A stretch of DNA of 32,033 bases, from positions 1-32,033 of the forward strand of contig JAGYID010000093.1 in NCBI GenBank assembly GCA_018606725.1, given 5' to 3'. Under the pieces are notes generated by a model, which had not been told where the DNA came from, made no database searches, and saw nothing but the letters and a program-made list of their open reading frames with translations. Position numbers and translations under genes: made by a program. The DNA comes from Acidobacteriota bacterium. GTDB lineage: Bacteria; Acidobacteriota; Polarisedimenticolia; Gp22-AA2. Below, piece after piece: positions 8,704-17,224 of this stretch. The stretch's first letter is position 1; each line of letters begins with the position of its first letter.

Positions 8704-10146
8704 TCAGGCGGCGGACTCGGCGCAGGCCTTGTCGGCGGCGGCCAGGATGCGCCGCAGCTCGCGATCCACCTCGGGCGGCAGCGGCTCGGGGTCGGGCATC
8801 ATCAGCAGCCGCTCGACCTCGGCCCGGGCCTTTTCGATCTCGTTGTTGCCGTCCTCGAAATACTTGTCGTAGGAACTGCGGTAGGAGAATTTCGGGAAGA
8901 AGACGGCGCCGGTCTTCAGCCCGGCGAGGGTCTCCTTGAAGCCGAGGAAGTGCTGCCCCGGCCCGGCCTTCTCGATCAGGTGGGTCATCAGGGTCTCGTC
9001 GTTGACCACGACGCCCTGGCGGATCCGCTTCACCATCCCGGCGATTTCCGACTCGATGATCATCTGCGTGTACGACATCGTGTTGTTGTCGTCGAGGATG
9101 CCGATGCCGACCAAGAGGTCGGCGCCCGACAGGGCCGCTGCGAGGCCGGTCTGCATCGACTCGTAGGCCGCCTGGATGCCGGGGATCTTGGCGTCCGAGT
9201 TCAGCCCGACGCCCAGCGCCGGCACGTCGTAGTGCTTGGCCATCTGCCCGAGGACAAGATTGAACAGCGGGATCTCCGGACTGCCGCACACCGCCATGCC
9301 GGAGCGCATGTCGAGGACCTCCGGCCCCAGCGGATAGATCAAGGGGCACCCCGGCGCCGCCAGCTGGAACAGGACGACGCCCGACAGGAACTCGATCAGG
9401 CTCATCAGGCAGGTGCCGGGCACCGTCACCGGCGCGGTCGCCCCGGTCAGCGGCATCGGCCAGATGACGATCGGGATGCCGGCGCGCGCCAGGTCGATGC
9501 ACAGCTCGGCCATCTTCGGCTCGTGCTGCAGCGGCGACACCGTGCAGGCGACGACCGAGTACGGCGGGCGCCGCTTCAGCTCCTCGCGGCTGCCGGAGAT
9601 CACCTCGAGCATCTCCAGCGCGAACGGCACGTGCTCGGGAAGCTGGATCTCGTGCTGGATGTGCTTGCCGGTCATCGCGATCGAGTGGTACATCTCGTGC
9701 AGCACCCGGCTCGGCCCCGGCACGTCGAACGGCACCACCATCGGCCAGATGTAGTCGACGACTTCGAGGTGGTGGCCGATCTTGGTCGAGTCGCGCAGGT
9801 CCTGCACCAACCCCTGCCGGCGCACCCCCGTGCGATGGTCCTGAATGAACGTCCCCTGCCCGTTGGTGGTGACCCGCAGCCGCGTGCCGTCCAGCACCAT
9901 GTCGTGCTCGGGCACCCGCCCGGCGAGGGTGATCGTCCGCGGCGTCGTCTTGATGCACGCCTCGACCGTCTCCGGCTTCAGCCAGGCGATCCCTTTATCA
10001 TAGTCAACCCGCTGGCCGTGCTCCTCGAGGAGCCGGAGGACGGCGGGGCTTTCGTACTTGATGCCGACCTTCTCGAGCACGTCGAGCGCCCGGGTGTGCA
10101 GGAGCTGCACTTCCTCGTCGCTGAGAATTTTGACCTGCGGGATCAT
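8704..10146 (-). CDS. MttB-family methyltransferase, non-pyrrolysine type
   Basis: A 480-residue cytoplasmic protein of the trimethylamine methyltransferase (MttB) superfamily. It begins MIPQVKILSDEEVQLLHTRALDVLEKVGI and ends with the family's GQHFLGFKETLAGLKTG region. The start at 10146 has AAAGGA on its strand 7 nt upstream; the longer frame to 10263 is an unlikely leader. True MttB reads through an in-frame amber codon as pyrrolysine, whereas this frame is uninterrupted. It therefore belongs with the non-Pyl members, some of which (such as MtgB) demethylate glycine betaine or related quaternary amines onto a corrinoid protein. No corrinoid protein or reactivase gene is in the window, so the methyl acceptor must be encoded elsewhere or differ. 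It leads a two-gene operon with the APC permease. Confidence 0.9.
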   Translation of the reverse strand: MIPQVKILSDEEVQLLHTRALDVLEKVGIKYESPAVLRLLEEHGQRVDYDKGIAWLKPETVEACIKTTPRTITLAGRVPEHDMVLDGTRLRVTTNGQGTFIQDHRTGVRRQGLVQDLRDSTKIGHHLEVVDYIWPMVVPFDVPGPSRVLHEMYHSIAMTGKHIQHEIQLPEHVPFALEMLEVISGSREELKRRPPYSVVACTVSPLQHEPKMAELCIDLARAGIPIVIWPMPLTGATAPVTVPGTCLMSLIEFLSGVVLFQLAAPGCPLIYPLGPEVLDMRSGMAVCGSPEIPLFNLVLGQMAKHYDVPALGVGLNSDAKIPGIQAAYESMQTGLAAALSGADLLVGIGILDDNNTMSYTQMIIESEIAGMVKRIRQGVVVNDETLMTHLIEKAGPGQHFLGFKETLAGLKTGAVFFPKFSYRSSYDKYFEDGNNEIEKARAEVERLLMMPDPEPLPPEVDRELRRILAAADKACAESAA

Positions 10147-10487
10147 GAATCCGTCCTTTCCCCCACCGGCCGGGGCGGGGACGCGCCGCCGCGGAAGCGA
10201 CGGCGGCCCCCACCCGGGAGCCGATGGCTGAGCAACATAAAGCATGATGCACCGGCGCGGCACCGGGTCGCAAGCACTTTCCTGATCTGAGTCCGCGTCT
10301 CAATGGGGTTACCGCTTCAAACCCTCGCAAACCCTGAGGTTCTGAAGCCGTAACAGCATTTCCGGCGGGCCGGTGGATCGCCCCGCGGGCCGCCTGTGCT
10401 AGATTGGCGCCATAGCATTGAACTATGTTGCCGCGGGGGGACGCCAGGGGACGCCCGGGCAGCGGGACACACGAGGGAGGTGCGCTC
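10147..10487. other. Intergenic region between divergent genes
   Basis: This 341-bp gap separates the MttB-family gene (-) from the PYROXD2-like gene (+) and must hold both promoters. On the plus strand there is a TAGATT hexamer (10400-10405), similar to -10 elements elsewhere in the window, but I find no convincing -35 at 17-18 bp. An inverted repeat CATAG-N7-CTATG (10411-10427) lies just downstream and could be an operator. GGGAGG at 10475-10480 is the ribosome site of the plus-strand gene. I see no coding sequence here. Confidence 0.5.
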
Positions 10488-12089
10488 ATGACAGCGATTC
10501 GCTACGACGCCATCATCGTGGGCGGCGGTCACAACGGAATGGTCGCCGCCGGGTACCTTGCCAAGGAAAAGCTGAAGGTCCTGGTGCTCGAACGCCGGCC
10601 GATCGTCGGCGGCGCCTGCGTCACCGAAGAATTGATCCCCGGTCATCGCGTCACCCGCACTTCCTACGTCACCAGCCTCATGCTTCCCGAAGTCGTCCGT
10701 GACTTCCGCCTGAAGGAATTCGGCTTCACGTCCCTGGTCCCCGAGCCGCACACGCTGTACCCGTTCCCCGACGGGCGTTACATGCTGTGGTCCGCCGACG
10801 AGGCGAAGACCGAGGCCGAGATCTCCAAGTTCTCGAAGAAGGACGCCAAGGCGTACACCAAATTCATGAACGAGCTGACCGAGCTGCAGCCGTTCGTGGA
10901 CGAGATCCTGCGCACCACCCCGCCGATGTTCCCGCCGCACGGCCTGCGCGAGATGTACCAGTTCGGCCAGTTCGGCCGTCGCATGCTGAAGCTGGGCGAC
11001 GCCAAGCTGAAGCACTTCATCGAGCTGATGACCTCGTCGTGCCATGACTACCTGACGAAGCGGTTCGAGTCCGACCAGGTCATGGCGGCGCTGTCGATCA
11101 ACGGCCTGATCGGCACTTGCGTCGGGCCGATGACCCCCGGCTCGGCCGCCGTCATGCTGCACCACTCGATCGGCGGCGAGGTCGAGGGGCAGACCGGCGC
11201 CTGGGGCTACGTCAAGGGCGGCATGGGCGCTTTGGCCGAGTCGATCAAGAAGTCGGTGCAGTCGCTGGGCGTCGACATCAAGACCGACTCCGAAGTCTCG
11301 AAGTTCATCATCCAGGACGGCGTCTGCCGCGGCGTCGCGCTGGCCAACGGCGACGAGTACCGCGCCCGGCTGGTGGCCAGCAACCTCGACCCGAAGCGCA
11401 CCTTCCTGAAGATGATCGACAAAGGCGTCCTGCCGGCGGACTTCACCGATTCGATCGAGAAGTGGCGCATCCAGGGCTCGTCGATCAAGGTGAACCTGGC
11501 CCTCTCCGAGCTGCCGAACTGGAAGTGCATCCCCGGCCAGGACCAGAAGGCTCCCCACCAGCAGGCAATGTTCAACATCGCCCACAGCGTCGAGTACCTC
11601 GAGCGCGCCTACGACGACATGAAGTACGGCCGCCCGTCGCGCCGCCCGATGATCGATGGCAACGTTGCCAGCGTCCTGGACGACACGCTCGCCCCCAAGG
11701 GCCACCACATGATGAGCCTGTTCGTGCAGTACGGCCCCTACAAACTGAAGGAAGGGACCTGGGACCAGATCCGCGAGAGCGTCGGCGACAATATCGTCGA
11801 CACCCTGGCGGAATACTGCCCCAACATCAAGAACGCCGTCATCGGCCGCGAGGTGCTGAGCCCCTACGACCTGGAGAAGATATTCGGCCTGACCGAGGGG
11901 AACATCTTCCACGGCGAGATGACGCCCGACCAGCTCTTCGTCATGCGCCCCGCCATGCGCTGGGCCCAGTACCGCACCCCCGTCCGCGGCCTCTACCTGT
12001 GCGGCTCCGGCGCGCATCCTGGCGGCGGCGTCATGGGCGCCCCGGGCAAGAACGCGGCGAGGGAGATCTTGAAGGACTTGAGGAAGTAG
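10488..12089 (+). CDS. PYROXD2-like FAD/NAD(P)-dependent oxidoreductase
   Basis: A 533-residue protein with an N-terminal Rossmann dinucleotide site (IIVGGGHNGMVAA, glycines 12, 14 and 17), followed by the acidic end of beta-2 (VLERRPIVGGACV). The C-terminal flavin motif (GLYLCGSGAHPGGGVMGAPG) is characteristic of the phytoene-desaturase-like / PYROXD2 group of amine-oxidase-fold enzymes. The start is fixed by GGGAGG 7 nt before the ATG; the frame from 10425 would read through that site. No carotenoid genes are nearby, so carotenoid desaturation is unlikely. Bacterial PYROXD2 relatives are common but their substrates are mostly unknown. It is divergent from the MttB-family gene and could be co-regulated with it through the shared upstream region. 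Confidence 0.9.
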   Translation: MTAIRYDAIIVGGGHNGMVAAGYLAKEKLKVLVLERRPIVGGACVTEELIPGHRVTRTSYVTSLMLPEVVRDFRLKEFGFTSLVPEPHTLYPFPDGRYMLWSADEAKTEAEISKFSKKDAKAYTKFMNELTELQPFVDEILRTTPPMFPPHGLREMYQFGQFGRRMLKLGDAKLKHFIELMTSSCHDYLTKRFESDQVMAALSINGLIGTCVGPMTPGSAAVMLHHSIGGEVEGQTGAWGYVKGGMGALAESIKKSVQSLGVDIKTDSEVSKFIIQDGVCRGVALANGDEYRARLVASNLDPKRTFLKMIDKGVLPADFTDSIEKWRIQGSSIKVNLALSELPNWKCIPGQDQKAPHQQAMFNIAHSVEYLERAYDDMKYGRPSRRPMIDGNVASVLDDTLAPKGHHMMSLFVQYGPYKLKEGTWDQIRESVGDNIVDTLAEYCPNIKNAVIGREVLSPYDLEKIFGLTEGNIFHGEMTPDQLFVMRPAMRWAQYRTPVRGLYLCGSGAHPGGGVMGAPGKNAAREILKDLRK

Positions 12090-12157
12090 ATACTGATGCG
12101 GGGCGGGCTTGCCTCACCCGACCTCCCCGCCGCCTCCGTGCTGTTTCCGCGCTGCCG

Positions 12158-12186
12158 TTGACGCCCCGTCATTCCCGCGGTACCCT
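12158..12186 (+). promoter_or_regulatory. Putative sigma-70-type promoter of the arylsulfatase gene
   Basis: TTGACG (12158-12163), a 17-bp spacer and TACCCT (12181-12186), about 80 bp before the sulfatase ATG. The segment closely resembles the element at 25330-25359: both share GTTGACGC, CCCGTCAT and CCCGCG blocks at the same spacing. This suggests a shared sigma factor rather than chance. Confidence 0.45.
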
Positions 12187-12266
12187 TCCCGACTTCTGAA
12201 CGTGGCTGATCAATGGACATCGCTGGCGAAGCGCACCAACTCACCGTCCGCGCAAGGAGAAATGCT

Positions 12267-13871
12267 ATGCCCCCGAAGCGAACCGTCATGCTGTTGGTGC
12301 TCGCCATCTCCGGCATTCTCCTGTCGCCGGTCGCTGCCCACGCGCAGGCACGTAAGCCCAACATCGTCATCATCTGGGGAGACGACGTCGGCCAATCCAA
12401 CATCAGCGCCTACTCGCGCGGCCTGATGGGATACCAGACGCCCAACATCGACCGGGTTGCCAGGGAAGGCATGATGTTCACCGACTACTATGCCGAGCAG
12501 AGCTGCACGGCAGGCCGGGCGTCGTTCATCACCGGCCAGTCGGGGTTGCGCACCGGTTTGACCAAGGTCGGCTTGCCGGGCGCTGCGGTCGGGTTGCAGA
12601 AGGAAGACCCGACGATTGCCGAGCTGTTGAACGCACAAGGCTATGCGACCGGCCAGTTCGGCAAGAACCACCTGGGCGACCGCAACGAATACCTGCCCAC
12701 CGTCCACGGCTTCGACGAGTTCTACGGCAATCTGTACCACCTGAACGCCGAGGAAGAGCCGGAGCTTCCTGATTACCCCAAAGACCCGGCGTTCCGCGCC
12801 AAGTTCGGACCGCGCGGTGTTTTGGACTGCAAGGCCTCGGCCACGGACGATCCGACGGTGGACCCGCGCTTCGGCAAGGTCGGCAAGCAGGTGTGCAAGG
12901 ACACCGGCCCGCTGACCAGGAAGCGAATGGAGACGACCGACGATGACATCGCGGCCCGGGCCGTGGACTTCATCCAGCGGCAGAACAAGGCCGGCAAGCC
13001 GGCCTTTGTCTGGGTGAACTTCACCCACATGCATTTCCGCACCCATACCAAGCCGGAGAGCCTCGGCCAGGCGGGGCGTTTCCAGAGCCCGTACCACGAC
13101 ACCATGATCGACCACGACAAGAATGTCGGCCAGGTCCTCAAGGTGCTGGACGACCTGGGCATCGCGGACAACACCTTCGTCATGTACGGCACCGACAACG
13201 GCCCGCACATGAACAGTTGGCCGGACGGAGGAATGACGCCGTTCCGCAACGAGAAGAACTCGAACTGGGAAGGCGCCTATCGAGTGCCGGCCATGGTCCG
13301 CTGGCCGGGTCACATCAAGCCGGGCAGCGTGTCCAACGAGATCGTCGCCCACCTCGACTGGCTGCCGACCCTCCTGGCCGTTGCCGGCGACGCGCAGGTG
13401 AAGGACGAGCTGCTCAAGGGCTACAAGGCGGGCGCCATGACCTACAAGGTCCACCTTGACGGTGACAACCTCGTCCCCTACCTGACCGGGCAGGCCGCGA
13501 AGAGCCCGCGGGAATCGTTCTTCTACATCAACGACGACCAGCAACTGACCGGGCTGCGCTACGACAACTGGAAGTTCGTGTTCATGGAGCAGCGAGCCCC
13601 CGGAACGCTGCGCGTCTGGTCCGAGCCGTTCACCACCTTGCGGGTTCCGAAGATCTTCAATCTGCGCACCGACCCGTACGAGCGTGCGGACATCACCTCC
13701 AACACCTACTACGATTGGCTGATTGACCACGTCTACATGCTGGTCCCCGCGCAGGGGTTCGTCGGTCAGTTTCTGATGACATTCAAGGACTATCCGCAGC
13801 GGCAGAAGGCTGACAGCTTCAATATGGATGAAGTGTTTCAGAAGCTGAAGGAAAGCAGCGGGTCGAAGTAG
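12267..13871 (+). CDS. Secreted arylsulfatase
   Basis: A 534-residue sulfatase with a Sec signal peptide (cleavage probably after AHAQA, about residue 26). Family marks are present in order: metal-binding WGDD near the mature N-terminus; the formylglycine site C80-T-A-G-R84 (Cys type, C-x-A-x-R form); GKNHLGD in place of the usual GKWHLG; and GTDNGPH carrying the late metal ligands. The ATG at 12267 is preceded by AAGGAGA at 6 nt. The cysteine must be converted to formylglycine, and no maturase is encoded here. The periplasmic or extracellular enzyme should hydrolyse a sulfate ester, and the substrate cannot be inferred. A strong hairpin follows the stop, before the HAD-fusion gene. Confidence 0.93.
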   Translation: MPPKRTVMLLVLAISGILLSPVAAHAQARKPNIVIIWGDDVGQSNISAYSRGLMGYQTPNIDRVAREGMMFTDYYAEQSCTAGRASFITGQSGLRTGLTKVGLPGAAVGLQKEDPTIAELLNAQGYATGQFGKNHLGDRNEYLPTVHGFDEFYGNLYHLNAEEEPELPDYPKDPAFRAKFGPRGVLDCKASATDDPTVDPRFGKVGKQVCKDTGPLTRKRMETTDDDIAARAVDFIQRQNKAGKPAFVWVNFTHMHFRTHTKPESLGQAGRFQSPYHDTMIDHDKNVGQVLKVLDDLGIADNTFVMYGTDNGPHMNSWPDGGMTPFRNEKNSNWEGAYRVPAMVRWPGHIKPGSVSNEIVAHLDWLPTLLAVAGDAQVKDELLKGYKAGAMTYKVHLDGDNLVPYLTGQAAKSPRESFFYINDDQQLTGLRYDNWKFVFMEQRAPGTLRVWSEPFTTLRVPKIFNLRTDPYERADITSNTYYDWLIDHVYMLVPAQGFVGQFLMTFKDYPQRQKADSFNMDEVFQKLKESSGSK

Positions 13872-13880
13872 CGTGAACGC

Positions 13881-13910
13881 GGCGGGGCGCTTCCGTGGAA
13901 GCGCCCCGCC
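13881..13910 (+). terminator. Strong hairpin after the sulfatase gene
   Basis: A perfect inverted repeat: GGCGGGGCGCTTCC (13881-13894) and its exact complement (13897-13910), with only GT between. It probably folds as a 13-bp stem with a 4-nt loop. There is no T-run after it, so it may act as an attenuator or protect the upstream mRNA 3' end as well as, or instead of, terminating. It lies between the sulfatase stop and the next start. Confidence 0.55.
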
Positions 13911-13937
13911 ATGGATTCGCACCAACCGAGGCGACGG

Positions 13938-15959
13938 ATGAAAGGCTCAGCGATCAAGGCCCTGCTGTCTCTGCTGCTGTTCACGAGCGCGGCCTTTGCC
14001 GCCGACCCCCTCCCTTCCTGGAACGACACCGCGCCGAAGAAAGCCATCGTGGCCTTCGTCGACAAGGTCACGAGGGAAGGCACGCCTGATTTCGTGCCGC
14101 CCGCCGAGCGTATCGCCGTCTTTGACAACGACGGCACGCTCTGGTGCGAGCAGCCGGTGCCCGTTCAGTTGTACTTCGCGCTCGACCGGGTGAAGGCGCT
14201 CGCGCCGCAGCATCCGGAATGGAAGACCAGGGAGCCGTTCGCCTCGCTGCTCAAGGGGGACTTGAAGACGGCGCTCGCCGGTGGCGACCGCGCGGTCCTG
14301 GAACTTTTCATGGCCACGCACACCGGCATGACGACGGACGAGTTCGAGCAGATCGTCAAGGACTGGATCGCCACCGCGCAGCATCCGAAGACGGGCCGGC
14401 TGTTCACCGAGATGGTCTATCAGCCGATGCTCGAGCTGCTCACCTACCTGCGCGCCAACGGGTTCAAGACCTTCATCGTCTCCGGCGGCGGGATCGAGTT
14501 CATGCGCCCGTGGGCGGAGCGGGTCTACGGCATCCCGCCCGAACAGGTGGTCGGCAGCAGCATCAAGACGAAGTTCGAGATGCGCGGCGGCAAGGCGGTC
14601 CTCGTGCGTCTGCCGGAGCTGAACCTCAACGACGACAAGGCCGGCAAGCCTGTCGGCATCAGCCAGCACATCGGCCGCCGTCCCATCGCTGCCTTCGGGA
14701 ATTCCCGTGGCGACCAGGAGATGCTGGGATACACGCAGGGCGGCAGCGGCGCGCGGTTCGAGATGCTGGTGCTGCACGACGATGCGGCGCGCGAATACGC
14801 CTACGGTCCGGCCCGCGGCTTGCCGGATGTCACACTTGGGGCTTTCCCGCCCGCGCTCGACGAGCGGGCGAAGAAGGACGGCTGGACCGTCGTCAGCATG
14901 AAGGACGATTGGAAGGCCGTCCTCCCGGCCGGCGCGTCCCCGGCCGGACAGTCCCCGGTCACCGCCATCGACATCCTGCTGGAGCCGGACGCCACGATGC
15001 TCCAGCATTGCCAGGCCAACAACGCCCGCCTGCTCGGGGTTTACCCGAAGGGTTTTGCGCTGGATGAGACCCATCGTCCGCACATCACGATGGTGCAGCG
15101 ATTCGTCCGCACCGCGGATCTCGACAAGGTCTACGCCGCCGCCGGCAAGGTTTTCGCCGGCGCCCACGTGAACGGCATGAAGCTGGAGGCCTTCAAGTAC
15201 TACTACGCCCCGACCCCCCCGGACACTGGCGTTGCGGGCATTGTCGCGAAGCCGACCCCCGAACTGCTCAAACTGCAAGAGGACATCATCGCCGCCGTGG
15301 CCCCCTTCACCGTGGAGACCGGCACCACGGCGGCGTTCGCCACCTCACACAACGATCCCGTCCTCGACGCGGCCCTTATCCAATACGTCTCGGCGTTCGT
15401 CCCGAAGTATTCCGGCGAGCACTTCAACCCGCACGTCAGCACCGGCGTCGCTCCCCGGGAGTACCTCGACACAATGCTCGCCGAACCGTTCGAGCCGTTC
15501 ACCTTCTCGCCCGCGGGCGCGGCCGTGTACCAGCTCGGCGCGTTCGGCACGGCTGCGAAGAAACTCAAGGAATGGGATTTGAACTCCGGCGAAGGGCATG
15601 GCTCCGCCGGCCTGGGCGGCACGTCGTGGCGGCTCGTGAAGTTTCAGGGCGGCGACGACACGACGCTGACGCCCGACGACGGGTCGAAGTACACGCTCGC
15701 CTTCGGGGCCGACGGCCGCGTGAGCGCGCGCATCCACTGCAACCGCGGCTCCGGCGCATGGAAATCAGCCGGGCCGAACGGGCTCCAGCTCGGTCCGCTC
15801 GCTCTGACGCGCGCAATGTGCCCGCCCGGGTCCCTCCACAACCGCGTCGTCAAGGACTGGGAGTACGTGCGCTCCTACCTCATCAAGGACGGCCATCTCT
15901 TTCTATCGCTGATGGCGGACGCGGGCATCTACGAGTTCGAGCCGATCGCCGGGGGCTGA
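13938..15959 (+). CDS. Exported three-domain protein: HAD phosphatase + 2H phosphoesterase + META
   Basis: The ATG at 13938 follows GAGG at 6 nt and gives a clean signal peptide (AIKALLSLLLFTSAAFA). The start at 13911 would place the protein start right against the hairpin. Domain 1 (about residues 25-310) is a HAD-type phosphatase with D63-N-D-G-T, VSGGG and G254-NSRGDQE motifs. Domain 2 (about 335-545) has two H-x-T/S signatures, H382-I-T and H499-V-S, in PHITM and PHVST contexts, as in 2H phosphoesterases (2'-5' RNA ligase/CPDase fold). Domain 3 (about 560-672) resembles the META/HslJ domain (GGTSWRLVKF, CNRGSG). HAD proteins beside arylsulfatases are familiar, but this triple fusion is not one I know. 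A periplasmic phosphoester or phosphodiester substrate is an inference. Confidence 0.8.
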   Translation: MKGSAIKALLSLLLFTSAAFAADPLPSWNDTAPKKAIVAFVDKVTREGTPDFVPPAERIAVFDNDGTLWCEQPVPVQLYFALDRVKALAPQHPEWKTREPFASLLKGDLKTALAGGDRAVLELFMATHTGMTTDEFEQIVKDWIATAQHPKTGRLFTEMVYQPMLELLTYLRANGFKTFIVSGGGIEFMRPWAERVYGIPPEQVVGSSIKTKFEMRGGKAVLVRLPELNLNDDKAGKPVGISQHIGRRPIAAFGNSRGDQEMLGYTQGGSGARFEMLVLHDDAAREYAYGPARGLPDVTLGAFPPALDERAKKDGWTVVSMKDDWKAVLPAGASPAGQSPVTAIDILLEPDATMLQHCQANNARLLGVYPKGFALDETHRPHITMVQRFVRTADLDKVYAAAGKVFAGAHVNGMKLEAFKYYYAPTPPDTGVAGIVAKPTPELLKLQEDIIAAVAPFTVETGTTAAFATSHNDPVLDAALIQYVSAFVPKYSGEHFNPHVSTGVAPREYLDTMLAEPFEPFTFSPAGAAVYQLGAFGTAAKKLKEWDLNSGEGHGSAGLGGTSWRLVKFQGGDDTTLTPDDGSKYTLAFGADGRVSARIHCNRGSGAWKSAGPNGLQLGPLALTRAMCPPGSLHNRVVKDWEYVRSYLIKDGHLFLSLMADAGIYEFEPIAGG

Positions 15960-16067
15960 GAGAGCGGCGGGGGCTGATAGAATCGCCGCCTGGTGTCCGG
16001 CGGCCCTGGACACCGTCTCCTTCGCCCCACAGCGGGCGAGGCCTGCCCCGAACCAAGGAGAGGTGGC

Positions 16068-16925
16068 ATGCATCCGAGATGGGCCGACGCGCACCAGAGT
16101 TCCTCCCGACAGATCTTGATGGCGCTCGCGGCGCTGGCCGTCGTGGCTGCAACGGCCTGCACGGCCGCGCGGCACGAGTCGCCGCGTGAAGCGGCCACGC
16201 GGCTGGTCGCCCAGATTCAGCGGGCCGACTACGAAGGCGACCGGGCGGCGCTGCGGCGGCTTTACGGCGAGCTGGCCCCGTTCGCCGACGACAAGGAGAT
16301 CGGCACCAAGGTCCTCTACTGGCGCGGGTTCGCTCTGTGGCGCCGCGTGCTGAACGGGTTCAATGAAACGGTCGAGCGCGCCGAGCAGGAGCAGGATCTC
16401 AATCAGGCGATCCGCGAGTTCGAGCAGGCGGCGGCGCAGGATCCGAACTTCGTCGACGCCAAAGTCGGGACCGCGTCGTGCCTGCTGCATCTCGTATGGC
16501 TGGCCGGGGACGACAAGGCGCGGGTGGGCGAGCTGGTGGCGAAGGCGATGCCGCTGTTCAAGGAGGCGCGCGAGGCGGACCCGGAGAACCCCCGCCTGCT
16601 GTGGATCCTGGGGGCCAGCAGCTGGGCCTTTCCGCCGGACGGCAGCCGCCGCGCCGCGGCGCTTGAGACGTACGACAAGGGACTGCAGGCGGCGCGCGCG
16701 CAGAAGAGCGCCGCGCGCGACGCGCTTCTCCCTTCGTGGGGCGAGCCTGAGATCTTGATGAACCTGGCTTGGTCGAACCTGAACAGCACCCCGCCCGACC
16801 TGGACGCGGCCGAGCAATACGCCAAGTCGGCCCTCGCGCTCGTGCCGTACTGGCACTACGTCCGCGACATCCTGACCGCTCAGATCGCCGCCGCCCGCGC
16901 CGCAGCCGGGCTTCATCCGCGATGA
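16068..16925 (+). CDS. TPR-like envelope protein
   Basis: A 285-residue protein starting at the ATG after AGGAGAGG (4 nt). It has a basic N-terminus, a hydrophobic stretch (ILMALAALAVVAATAC) and then a helical body. The cysteine after ATA resembles a lipoprotein site, but the -3 position is alanine, so lipidation is uncertain. The body has helix-turn-helix repeats of tetratricopeptide style, for example AIREFEQAAAQDPNFVDAKVG, KEAREADPENPRLLWILG and AAEQYAKSALALVPYWHYV, which suggest a protein-interaction scaffold in the periplasm. I cannot assign a partner. A possible terminator follows the gene. Confidence 0.75.
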   Translation: MHPRWADAHQSSSRQILMALAALAVVAATACTAARHESPREAATRLVAQIQRADYEGDRAALRRLYGELAPFADDKEIGTKVLYWRGFALWRRVLNGFNETVERAEQEQDLNQAIREFEQAAAQDPNFVDAKVGTASCLLHLVWLAGDDKARVGELVAKAMPLFKEAREADPENPRLLWILGASSWAFPPDGSRRAAALETYDKGLQAARAQKSAARDALLPSWGEPEILMNLAWSNLNSTPPDLDAAEQYAKSALALVPYWHYVRDILTAQIAAARAAAGLHPR

Positions 16926-16942
16926 TGTCCAGTCCGCCGTCG

Positions 16943-16987
16943 GGCCCGCGCGGCCCAGGGTGGCGATACGAGGCGGGCCTTTCTCTT
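16943..16987 (+). terminator. Possible terminator after the TPR-like gene
   Basis: GGCCCGC (16943-16949) pairs with GCGGGCC (16973-16979) across a 23-nt loop, and TTTCTCTT follows. The loop is long and the stem short, so this is a moderate candidate for an intrinsic terminator just before the cassette array region. Confidence 0.35.
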
Positions 16988-16996
16988 GTCCGATGA

Positions 16997-17026
16997 TTGA
17001 CCTTCAGGCCGCCTCCACGGTAGTCT
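16997..17026 (+). promoter_or_regulatory. Putative promoter reading into the cassette array
   Basis: TTGACC (16997-17002), an 18-bp spacer and TAGTCT (17021-17026). The -10 hexamer is identical to the one at 25354-25359. It lies about 160 bp before the first cassette junction and about 200 bp before the first cassette gene, in the position a cassette promoter (Pc) would occupy. The rest of 16926-17188 shows no gene. Confidence 0.4.
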
Positions 17027-17172
17027 GGCAGACAGCAGGCTCGTCCCCCGGCAGTTGACAGGCGTTGGAGGCCAACAGGTGTGTCGCGATCCGTCGCGGC
17101 TCCATCCAATCTCCCGGACGCTTCGCCGTGTTTCTCGTGCCATACAGCACGCTATGTGTATCGGATATTCGA

Positions 17173-17195
17173 GAACTAGATAATCCTAGTTCGGC
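17173..17195 (+). other. Left cassette junction with palindrome (possible attI)
   Basis: GTTCGGC at 17189-17195 is the exact complement of the R'' box ending the first cassette (17675-17681) and so marks the recombination point. It overlaps a perfect hairpin, GAACTAG (17173-17179) and CTAGTTC (17186-17192). No attC-like long stem lies upstream. This may therefore be an attI-type site or the remains of one; attI sites have little sequence consensus, so this stays tentative. Confidence 0.45.
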
Positions 17196-17224
17196 GGACG
17201 AAGTCGGAGCGCCTTGGAAACCCC

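Noticed and set aside
8704-10146. Pyrrolysine (in-frame amber) in the MttB-family gene
   Set aside because: The frame is open throughout and the C-terminal family region is read without any TAG.
10004-12017. Long minus-strand frames opposite the oxidoreductase gene and similar long shadows elsewhere
   Set aside because: These are antisense frames of high-GC genes with Arg/His/Gln-rich, low-information protein text; the plus-strand gene has clear domain motifs.
16926-17188. Integrase gene or pseudogene beside the array
   Set aside because: Frames on both strands here are short and show no tyrosine-recombinase motifs.
17064-17195. A further attC site ending at the 17189 junction
   Set aside because: GGCCAAC at 17070 looks like an R'' box, but the following sequence does not pair with the sequence before 17189, so there is no attC stem.
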